From Verrucomicrobiales bacterium (GTDB lineage Bacteria > Verrucomicrobiota > Verrucomicrobiia > Verrucomicrobiales > Akkermansiaceae): a stretch of DNA of 24,310 nt. The stretch lies in NCBI GenBank assembly GCA_002729295.1, contig PBTU01000173.1, positions 1 to 24,310 on the forward strand, read 5' to 3'. The notes below the pieces were generated by a model. That model made no database searches. It was not told the DNA's origin and was given only the letters and a program-made list of their open reading frames with translations. Position numbers and translations under genes: made by a program. Of this stretch, positions 17,004 through 22,958 are shown in pieces. Positions within the stretch are counted from its first letter, which is position 1. Each line of letters opens with the position of its first letter.

Positions 17004-18203
17004 ATGAGTAAATTAACAATTCGAGATCTTGATGTCGCTGGTAAGGAGGTTCTCATGCGGGCTGACTTCAATGTTCCTCTCAATGACAGCCTTTTGATTA
17101 CGGATGACACCCGCATCCGTGCTGCTCTGCCCACGATCGAGCAATTACGGGCGGCAGGAGCCAAATTAGTTCTGTGTTCCCACATGGGGCGTCCCTCCGC
17201 CGATCGCGAGGAAAAGTATTCGCTGAAGCCTGTTGCTACTCGTCTGGCTGAAGCATTGGGATGTGACGTGAAATTCGCCAGTGATTGTATCGGAGACGAT
17301 GCAGAGGCACTCCGTGCCGGGCTTGTTAATGGCGAGGTGCTTCTTCTGGAAAATACCCGATATTACAGCGAGGAGAAAAAGAACGACGCCAATTTTTCAA
17401 AATCGCTCGCTGGAAACGCCGAAATCTTCGTCAACGATGCCTTTGGAACAGCACACAGGGCCCATGCTTCGACTGAGGGGGTCACCCACCATGTGACACA
17501 GAGTGCCATGGGGCTTCTCATCGAGCGTGAACTTGAGTTCTTGGAGGGAAAACTTGCGAATGCTGAGAGTCCCTTTGTCGTGATCATGGGCGGAGCCAAA
17601 GTGAGTGATAAGATTGAGGTGATCAATGCGCTTCTTGAAAAAGCTGACACTATTCTTATTGGTGGAGCAATGGCCTACACCTTCCGCAAGGCGCAAGGCT
17701 ATGAAGTGGGGATGAGCCTAGTGGAGGACGATAAGATGGAGCTAGCTCTTGAGATTATGGAGAATGCTGAAGTCAAGGGGGTGAAGTTTCTGCTCCCCGC
17801 AGACACCCGGATCACCAAGGAATTCACGGAGGGAGCTGAAACCTGGAATACCGAAGTCTATGGACAAGGTGGGACTATTCCCTCTGATAAAGAAGGAATC
17901 GATATTGGTGATGTCGCGATCGAAGAGTTCAAGGCGGTCGTTGCTGGGGCCAAGACGATTCTCTGGAATGGTCCAATGGGTGTTTTCGAGAAAGATTGTT
18001 TTGCCAAGGGAACGAAAGAGATTTCCGAAGCGGTTGCCGAAAGTGGTGCCTTGAGCATTGTTGGTGGCGGAGACTCCGTGACTGCCGCGGTCAAGTTTGG
18101 CGTTGCTGATCGGATGAGCTTTATCTCCACCGGGGGGGGCGCCTCTCTCGAGTTACTCGAAGGAAAGGTCCTGCCCGGAGTGGAAGCGCTTTCCGAGTCA
18201 TAG
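17004..18203 (+). CDS. pgk: Phosphoglycerate kinase
   Basis: This glycolytic enzyme transfers phosphate from 1,3-bisphosphoglycerate to ADP in the cytoplasm. With the start at ATG 17004 it has 399 residues, the usual bacterial length, beginning MSKLTIRDLD. Substrate-binding motifs are RADFNVPL (19-26), HMGRP (60-64) and the HRAHAST stretch (151-157). Nucleotide-binding motifs are NGPMGVFE (322-329), GGGDS (354-358) and STGGGASLELLEGK near the end. No gap or tpi gene is adjacent. The upstream terminator (16879-16912) and the downstream one (18220-18252) make it a single-gene transcript. Its strong ribosome binding site fits high expression. Confidence 0.98.
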   Translation: MSKLTIRDLDVAGKEVLMRADFNVPLNDSLLITDDTRIRAALPTIEQLRAAGAKLVLCSHMGRPSADREEKYSLKPVATRLAEALGCDVKFASDCIGDDAEALRAGLVNGEVLLLENTRYYSEEKKNDANFSKSLAGNAEIFVNDAFGTAHRAHASTEGVTHHVTQSAMGLLIERELEFLEGKLANAESPFVVIMGGAKVSDKIEVINALLEKADTILIGGAMAYTFRKAQGYEVGMSLVEDDKMELALEIMENAEVKGVKFLLPADTRITKEFTEGAETWNTEVYGQGGTIPSDKEGIDIGDVAIEEFKAVVAGAKTILWNGPMGVFEKDCFAKGTKEISEAVAESGALSIVGGGDSVTAAVKFGVADRMSFISTGGGASLELLEGKVLPGVEALSES

Positions 18204-18219
18204 GGGGCAAAAATCTCAA

Positions 18220-18252
18220 AGATCTCGGCTCTTTGGAGTCGGGATCTTTTTA
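18220..18252. terminator. Terminator shared by pgk and the convergent operon
   Basis: A 12-bp stem (18220-18231 with 18236-18247, two G-T pairs) and a TTTG loop are followed by TTTT on the + strand. On the other side lies an A-rich stretch, so it may also work on the - strand. The stop codon of the convergent gene (18250-18252) lies in its tail. Confidence 0.7.
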
Positions 18253-19221
18253 TGGCGTGACGAGACGCCTGACGCGGTAATAGCGCATCTCAGGGCGATG
18301 GGGATCTTCGTCAGTAAAGTTGATGATCTGTCCGAATTGGGTGGCAACGAAAGTCGAATTGGGGAGATCGCTCAACCATTGACCGAGCGAGTTAGTGTAT
18401 TCAATTTGGTAGGTCCATCCAATCTCCCCGCTAAACTGGAGGGTGGGAAATCCCTCGCCGTTGAAGCTGGGAATGGAGCTTTTCACAGTGGGAGCTCCGA
18501 AGGGAATGGCCCAAATATTGCAATCGGCGACCAGAAGCCAGTTGTTTCCGGCCATCGCGGGGTCTGGGTCTGTCACGATCCACTCGTAGGAAAAAGTGCC
18601 GAGGTCTCGCGCATTTCCAGAGGCGGTAAATTGAATGCTTTCGAAGAGGGGAATCCCATCAAAGTCCGCGCTCCAGAGGTTATTTTGAAAATCGATAGAA
18701 ATTGCGAGGAGAGAAAGCTCTCCGTGGAGGAATTGAATCGTGGTGTTTCGCACGGTGACGCCGTCGTCGTAGAAGATGCCAAAACTCTCGCGTTCGTTGC
18801 TAAATTGAATGGCCGCCAGAAAGTCACCTTGGGTGTTGTAGAGGGTAACGAAGAAGGAGTCATATTTCTCGTTAGTGGAATCTTCTAATCCAATCAAGGT
18901 ATCGATTTCGATGGTAGCAGTTCCTTCGCCCACAGGGTCATGGTTGATTTGCTGGGTGAGATAGTTCCAGCGTACTGTGGGTTGACGAAAGCCGAGAAAA
19001 GAACTTTTCCCGAGGCCCTCCATAATTTCGTTGTCGATTCCTTGGATCCCACCTGTTTGAGCATAGCTGTTTGAGAACCATCCATCTTGTCCGTTCCAAA
19101 GATCAGGACCGACGTTGAAGTTTTCAAAAGCGGTCGAGTAGAGAAGCCCGGTCTTTCCATGGGCTGCGAGGGTAGTGAGCAGAGTGATCCCAAAAATAAT
19201 AAGATGCAGGGAGCTGGCCAC
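18250..19221 (-). CDS. Exported beta-rich protein, lectin-like fold possible
   Basis: The 323-residue protein starts at a GTG and has a signal peptide ending near LAAHGK (residue 23). After it come alternating short hydrophobic strands with many aromatic residues, such as NGQDGWFSNSYAQ and YDSFFVTLYN. This pattern resembles laminin-G/concanavalin-type jelly rolls. The C-terminal part (about 255-320) resembles a module common at the ends of verrucomicrobial exported proteins, with LQFSGEIGWTYQIEYT and MRYYRVRRL. I cannot name a family with certainty. It follows the EF-hand gene by 28 bases on the same strand and ends in a terminator, so it is probably the last gene of the sigma factor operon. 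No PEP-CTERM tail is present. Confidence 0.75.
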   Translation of the reverse strand: MASSLHLIIFGITLLTTLAAHGKTGLLYSTAFENFNVGPDLWNGQDGWFSNSYAQTGGIQGIDNEIMEGLGKSSFLGFRQPTVRWNYLTQQINHDPVGEGTATIEIDTLIGLEDSTNEKYDSFFVTLYNTQGDFLAAIQFSNERESFGIFYDDGVTVRNTTIQFLHGELSLLAISIDFQNNLWSADFDGIPLFESIQFTASGNARDLGTFSYEWIVTDPDPAMAGNNWLLVADCNIWAIPFGAPTVKSSIPSFNGEGFPTLQFSGEIGWTYQIEYTNSLGQWLSDLPNSTFVATQFGQIINFTDEDPHRPEMRYYRVRRLVTP

Positions 19222-19249
19222 GATTTGCGAAATTGCCTGGAGTTGTCAA

Positions 19250-19822
19250 TTAGCGGGCGGGAACTGGAGCGGGGGCCGGTGCGATGTCGTTGATCCTCGG
19301 GTGTGGCTTGGGGATCTTGGCGGGATCAACAACGGGAAGGGAGTCGATTTTCCTCAGAAATTCCCCCTTGCTGACCTTGCCGTCATTGTCGAGATCGAGA
19401 TTGTGATAGAGTTCATCACTTACTCCGGGCCGGACTTCATCACGCGCACCCACTGCGGCGATGCTATTAAATTCAGCGAGGGTGAGAAATCCGTCGGAGT
19501 TGTTATCAACTTCGTCAAAGCGAAGGGCGCGTCGCGCTTCGATTCGTTTCCGGATGGCTGATTTAGCGGCTTCGCGTTCGGAATGAGAGATTTTACCATC
19601 GCCGTCGTTGTCCCAGCGGTTTTTAGGGCGCTTCCCGCGCTGATTCCCGCGATTCTTGCGATCTGCGCTGAGAGCCTTTAGTTCCTCGGGTGAGAGTCCG
19701 CCGCTTTCATCGATATCGTAGAGTGAGAGAAACTCCGAAAGCGTGCCATTTCCAAAGGTGCGATCCTGGGCCAAACCCGTAATGGGGAAGACGAGAAGGC
19801 AGAGAAATAAGTAAGTATGCAT
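19250..19822 (-). CDS. Exported protein with four EF-hand calcium-binding loops
   Basis: I place the start at ATG 19822, giving 190 residues that open with a clear signal peptide (MHTYLFLCLLVFPITGLAQ). The frame is open 84 codons further upstream, but that part is low-complexity and overlaps the previous gene. Four EF-hand loops are visible: DIDESGGLSPEE (36-47), DNDGDGKISHSE (71-82), DNNSDGFLTLAE (106-117) and DLDNDGKVSKGE (143-154). All have acidic residues at positions 1, 3 or 5 and a Glu at 12. Calcium binding in the periplasm or outside the cell follows from the motif; the partner is unknown. It lies 73 bases after the upstream gene and 28 before the next. Confidence 0.88.
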   Translation of the reverse strand: MHTYLFLCLLVFPITGLAQDRTFGNGTLSEFLSLYDIDESGGLSPEELKALSADRKNRGNQRGKRPKNRWDNDGDGKISHSEREAAKSAIRKRIEARRALRFDEVDNNSDGFLTLAEFNSIAAVGARDEVRPGVSDELYHNLDLDNDGKVSKGEFLRKIDSLPVVDPAKIPKPHPRINDIAPAPAPVPAR

Positions 19823-19895
19823 AATCAATTGGCTTTCAATCTTAGAGACGAGCGTGAGACGGGGAGTGTTACGAAAAGTTCTCATGACTTTTTTC

Positions 19896-20477
19896 TTAAT
19901 CGGATTCTGAGAGGTTACGCCGGTTGTGGGGGGTGGGCCCGGATGAGGCGGGAAGATTTTCTTCAGGAGAGGTATGATTTTCGAGATCGGCTTCGAGTCG
20001 GGCGATGATGTTGCTCCACCAGACTTCGCGCTCGGCAACTGATGCCGCGTAGTCGAGTTGTTGTTCGCCATCAAGGAGGGCGAAGAGTTGGTCTTCGAAA
20101 TCAGAGCGGAGGAGGGGGGGGGCTAACGGGGAGGTTGCGGATGCATTAGGCTGAAGGCTGGCGTAGCGCTTTCCCGGAAGATATCCGGGAGTGGCTCGCA
20201 GAATGAGGGGGCGGAGTTTTTCAATTTGATCCTGGTTGAGGAAGAGCGTCTCGGTGAGTTCGCCGAGCCGGGAATAGGCGAGGGATTCGACTTCGTTTAG
20301 GGCGGGACGTCGTGATCTGAGGGCCGAGTAACCGCTTGGTATGTAAGAGAAGACTTTGCGTGCTTTGGCTTTTTGAGGTAAACCCGAGCTTTGAGTCTGA
20401 GGTTCGTCCTTTTTCGTCATCACGCCCAAGGCCACCGCGGTTGCGAGGACTCCGATGGATGAGGTAAACGAGCGCAT
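19896..20477 (-). CDS. Membrane-anchored periplasmic protein, function unknown, with nine-C tract
   Basis: The 193-residue protein has an N-terminal membrane anchor or uncleaved signal (about 7-20) and a hydrophilic periplasmic region. FLNQDQIEKLRPLI (79-92) and LLDGEQQLDYAASVAE (134-149) resemble the LTxxQ-type helices of Spy/CpxP-like periplasmic proteins, with a Pro-rich insert between them. The C-terminal 35 residues look disordered. It begins 9 bases after the 130-residue sensor-like gene, so they are probably translated together. The coding strand carries nine consecutive C at codons 119-121, a possible slippage site. The family is not recognised. Confidence 0.75.
   Translation of the reverse strand: MRSFTSSIGVLATAVALGVMTKKDEPQTQSSGLPQKAKARKVFSYIPSGYSALRSRRPALNEVESLAYSRLGELTETLFLNQDQIEKLRPLILRATPGYLPGKRYASLQPNASATSPLAPPLLRSDFEDQLFALLDGEQQLDYAASVAEREVWWSNIIARLEADLENHTSPEENLPASSGPTPHNRRNLSESD
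20114..20122. repeat. Nine-base G/C homopolymer in a coding region
   Basis: The + strand reads G9, so the gene on the - strand reads C9 (codons for Ala119-Pro-Pro121). It is the longest homopolymer I noticed in the window. A run of eight G inside pgk is the closest other case. Confidence 0.85.
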
Positions 20478-20486
20478 TGGATAGAC

Positions 20487-20879
20487 TTAGCTCTGAGGAT
20501 TGAATCGATTGGAAAATTCTCGTTGGAGGAGTTTTCGATTGGCTTCGAGGATCTTTTGTTGGCGTTGATTGAGCTTCGTGGCGATTTCACCGTGGAAGTT
20601 TAAGAGGCTTTCGTAGTATTGAACCAAAGCTTGTTGCCTGCTGTCAAGGACGAGGGTGGTAAGGTTTTCGAGCTCTGGAGCGATCTCGGTCTCTTGCTCC
20701 GGGGTTAAATCGAGCGAGGAACGGAGGGAAGCGAGGATTTCTTCAGAGAGATTATCGATAGGAACAGTAGGTGCTGGGGCGCTCTCATGAGTAGAAAGTC
20801 GGCCAAGACCAAAGCCCGAGGCAAGAATGGTGATGAGTGCTGCTCCGATGAGGATGGAGTCGCGAAGGGTTGTTTTCAT
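20487..20879 (-). CDS. Membrane-anchored helical periplasmic protein, CpxP/Spy/CnrX-like sensor candidate
   Basis: The 130-residue protein has one N-terminal membrane helix (about 9-27), a short linker and then an almost entirely helical periplasmic domain (about 42-125). The motif LTPEQ lies at 58-62, and NQRQQKILEANRKLLQREF ends the domain. This is the pattern of periplasmic LTxxQ/metal-resistance proteins such as CpxP, Spy and the sensor CnrX, which is of similar size and also membrane-anchored. Only two His are seen (31 and 96) and no Cys, so a CnrX-like metal site is not evident. It overlaps the putative anti-sigma gene by 4 bases, which points to tight translational coupling. Confidence 0.72.
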   Translation of the reverse strand: MKTTLRDSILIGAALITILASGFGLGRLSTHESAPAPTVPIDNLSEEILASLRSSLDLTPEQETEIAPELENLTTLVLDSRQQALVQYYESLLNFHGEIATKLNQRQQKILEANRKLLQREFSNRFNPQS

Positions 20880-21160
20880 GATTCGATGGAGTGAGAGATT
20901 GAAAAGTCAGCGTCGGGGAGAGGCAGGAACTGTTGATCGATAGGGGGTTGGTTAAGAAGATTCATGCCCAGGAGGATGGCGGCGGCTCCGGCCATACTGA
21001 GGGAATACCGACGCCAGAGGAGGAGGGCCCGCGATTGCTTGGGCAGGCCCAGATTGGCGGCCGCGACCACGCGGGTGGCGAATCCATACGGAGCTTTGTC
21101 TTTCTCGGACGGAGTGCGGAATTTTGGGGCAATTTCTTGCCAACGGTCTTCGGGGTTCAT
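20876..21160 (-). CDS. Putative single-pass anti-sigma factor
   Basis: The 94-residue protein has a cytoplasmic N-terminal half containing APYGFATRVVAAA (23-35). One membrane helix (about 52-68) and a short periplasmic tail of about 26 residues follow. No zinc-binding HxxxCxxC motif is present, so it is not a ZAS-type anti-sigma factor. Its size and topology are those of CnrY-like membrane anti-sigma factors. Assignment rests mainly on position: it overlaps the ECF sigma factor gene by 4 bases and the periplasmic sensor-like gene by 4 bases. I infer that it holds the sigma factor at the membrane until a periplasmic signal arrives. Confidence 0.7.
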   Translation of the reverse strand: MNPEDRWQEIAPKFRTPSEKDKAPYGFATRVVAAANLGLPKQSRALLLWRRYSLSMAGAAAILLGMNLLNQPPIDQQFLPLPDADFSISHSIES

Positions 21161-21762
21161 GAGAGTAGGACGGTTGATTGCTCCAGGGATTCAAGGGCTT
21201 GGCCCAGTTTGCGTCTGGCCCGCATCGCGGTGACGCGGACGCGGGAGGCTTTCCAGTCAAGAAGGGCGCAGACTTCGTTGACGGTTTTTTCCTCGAGGTC
21301 GAGGAGGCGGATGATCATCTGTTCCTTGGGTTTCAGGGAAGTGAAGAGTTTTTCGAGGACTTCGTGGGCCAAGCCGGGGGTGCCTTCGATGGAAGCCGGG
21401 GAATTGGTGTCGAAACGTTCGGCTTTCCCGAGAAATTGCGCCTCCTCGGTGTCGAGTTCCGCGAAACTCATCACTTTCCGGGTATTCTGGCGCCGGAGGC
21501 GGTCGTAGCAGGTGTTGATGGCAATTTTTGACACCCAGTGCTCGAAGGCCCGGGGACCGGAATATTGATGGAGCCGGGTGAATATTTTTAAGAATACCTC
21601 CTGAGACAGGTCCTCCTCGGCCTCCAAACGGGGGCGATGACGGCGAACGATGGAGATGACAAGTGGGTAAAGCATTTCGACGAGTTCCCTGGCTACGGCT
21701 TCATCACCTGCGCGGACGGCACTGAGAATGTCAGGTGTGACAGGCTGATGATTGGTATCCAC
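21157..21762 (-). CDS. ECF-type RNA polymerase sigma factor
   Basis: The protein has sigma region 2 with the typical EEDLSQEVFLKIFTRL core helix, followed by FEHWVSKIAINTCYDRLRR. A linker of about 40 residues precedes sigma region 4 (LKPKEQMIIRLLDLEEKTVNEVCALL, then RVRVTAMRARRKLGQAL), which contacts the -35 element. I chose GTG 21762, giving 201 residues. The frame is open to a TTG at 21798, which would add 12 residues, and neither has a Shine-Dalgarno sequence. The gene heads a series of same-strand genes with 4-base overlaps and gaps of 9, 73 and 28 bases down to 18250. Autoregulation by this sigma factor is likely but not shown. Confidence 0.92.
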   Translation of the reverse strand: MDTNHQPVTPDILSAVRAGDEAVARELVEMLYPLVISIVRRHRPRLEAEEDLSQEVFLKIFTRLHQYSGPRAFEHWVSKIAINTCYDRLRRQNTRKVMSFAELDTEEAQFLGKAERFDTNSPASIEGTPGLAHEVLEKLFTSLKPKEQMIIRLLDLEEKTVNEVCALLDWKASRVRVTAMRARRKLGQALESLEQSTVLLS

Positions 21763-22159
21763 AAGGTGATTTCGGGGTGGGGTAGTATAATGGCCCAAGA
21801 GATTAAGACGGGAGCCCGGCCAGAGCGTTACGAAAATTTTGGTCTTGTTCTTAAAAAAGAGGAATCTTTGATTTTAGGAGGCTATTGAGTCGGAATTTGG
21901 AGCGTCTTTTCCAGACGATAGTCGTTCCAAACCAAGCAAATTGGCACTATACCGCCGGCAAGACTCCCGAGATTGGTGCCACGATTGAGAAAATCGAGGG
22001 GAAAGACCGGATCGGGAAGAAGCGCAGTGCGGCCCGCTGCTGAGCCCAATTGGTTAAAAAAGGTTGATAATCACCTGTTATTGTTATTTTCTCTGTCTTG
22101 AATTCCTGATGATTTCGGATTCGGAATCCCTTGGACAACCACAACCTGAGACAAACCTG
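21763..22159. other. Divergent intergenic region between sigma operon and entericidin-like gene
   Basis: This stretch of about 400 bases has no convincing gene on either strand. It must carry the promoters of both flanking transcripts. On the - strand, TATACT (21789 down to 21784) lies close before the sigma start, without a matching -35. Also on the - strand is a weak ECF-like pair, GAAC (21850-21847) and CGTA (21832-21829), 14 bases apart. On the + strand, TTGATA (22064-22069) is followed by a T-rich region. None is strong, and no tRNA, repeat or hairpin of note was found. Confidence 0.5.
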
Positions 22160-22288
22160 ATGAAAAAAATCGCTATTCTGCTTTCCGCATTTGCCTTCCT
22201 CGCCGTTTCCAGCTGCCAGACCATGACAGGTCTGGGCCGCGATCTCACCGGTGCCGGACAGAAGCTTCAAAATGCTGCGAACCGCTAA
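22160..22288 (+). CDS. Entericidin-like small lipoprotein
   Basis: The 42-residue protein has a lipoprotein signal with lipobox VSSC, lipidated Cys at 19 followed by Gln. The mature peptide is only 24 residues: QTMTGLGRDLTGAGQKLQ and a short tail ending NAANR. This matches the entericidin pattern (Gly/Asp/Gln amphipathic helix after a lipid-anchored Cys). In E. coli, entericidins form an antidote/toxin lipoprotein pair. In other bacteria single copies are common and their role is unclear. Only one copy is visible here. The start is ATG 22160; an open frame continues upstream without a plausible signal. A terminator lies 27 bases after the stop. Confidence 0.85.
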   Translation: MKKIAILLSAFAFLAVSSCQTMTGLGRDLTGAGQKLQNAANR

Positions 22289-22315
22289 TTGCCGGAGTTC
22301 CAGCAAATACTTCCC

Positions 22316-22343
22316 AAGAGCAGCCTGCGGGCTGCTCTTTTTT
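22316..22343 (+). terminator. Rho-independent terminator of the entericidin-like gene
   Basis: A perfect 10-bp stem (22316-22325 with 22330-22339), a TGCG loop and a run of six T. It shows that the small lipoprotein gene is a separate transcription unit. Confidence 0.9.
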
Positions 22344-22376
22344 GTGGGTTTCTTCGTGACGGATATCGGTCTCGCC

Positions 22377-22946
22377 ATGGTGGGATCGCTCGTTAAAGTT
22401 TCTCCCAAGAAGAAGCTCTTTATGATCCCACCGGTGCTTGCAGTTTTTATTGGTTCACGGAGGAACACGATTCCCGATCGAGACTGGGGCGCGAATGTGG
22501 ATCAGCTGTATGCTTTGGCTCCTCCGTTCGCAGGTCGTTGGTATACCAAGCCCATTGATCCGGCAATCGCACTTGAACTCATGGCCCGTCAATTCGAGGC
22601 GAGGTTGGAGGAAGATTCCTTGTTCTATCTCGAGGCTGCCATGTGGAAGTCAGCGGGTGGCCCCAAGGGAGTTCTGGGAGAAGAACTCGTACAAAAACAT
22701 TACGCCTTCGCCAGACGCTATAAAGCTGAAGTAAAACCAGAGCGCGCAGCGGCCCACTTCGAACGAGCCCTGGCAATCGCGCCCTCTGCCAGGATGTATC
22801 ACGACTGCGGCACGATGCTCGCCAGCCACAGGGAACTTACCCAAGCAAAAGCTCTTCTTGAAAAAGCGCTCATCCTCGAACCAAATCTAGAGCCAACATT
22901 GGGTGCGCTCGCTTTGGTCAACAAGCTCATCGCGGAACGGAAATAG
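22377..22946 (+). CDS. TPR-containing protein, function unknown
   Basis: With the start at ATG 22377 the protein has 189 residues. The frame is open upstream to 22251, but that part overlaps the lipoprotein gene and its terminator, so a later start is preferred. A hydrophobic stretch (about 14-26) may be a membrane anchor or just a buried strand. The C-terminal half (about 110-185) has tetratricopeptide-like helices, for example AAAHFERALAIAPSARMYHD and AKALLEKALILEPNLEPTLG. These usually mediate protein contacts. No enzymatic motif is seen. It converges with the large - strand gene, leaving 12 bases between the two stops. Confidence 0.72.
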   Translation: MVGSLVKVSPKKKLFMIPPVLAVFIGSRRNTIPDRDWGANVDQLYALAPPFAGRWYTKPIDPAIALELMARQFEARLEEDSLFYLEAAMWKSAGGPKGVLGEELVQKHYAFARRYKAEVKPERAAAHFERALAIAPSARMYHDCGTMLASHRELTQAKALLEKALILEPNLEPTLGALALVNKLIAERK

Positions 22947-22958
22947 GAGCTTGGCTGG

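Noticed and set aside
18132..18139. Run of eight G in pgk as a phase-variation site
   Set aside because: It encodes the conserved Gly triplet STGGGAS of an essential glycolytic enzyme, so switching is not credible.
19244..19249. TTGACA on the - strand between the EF-hand gene and the exported beta-rich gene
   Set aside because: No -10 box follows, and a start site would fall inside the next coding sequence. Read-through in an operon explains the 28-base gap better.
19823..20074. N-terminal extension of the EF-hand protein
   Set aside because: The extension is low-complexity, overlaps the previous gene and would bury a clear signal peptide inside the protein. It is kept only as the frame relevant to the C-tract finding.
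21786..21791. Perfect TATAAT on the + strand
   Set aside because: No -35 element at a proper distance and no + strand gene follows until 22160. The same bases read TATACT on the other strand, where a promoter is more plausible.
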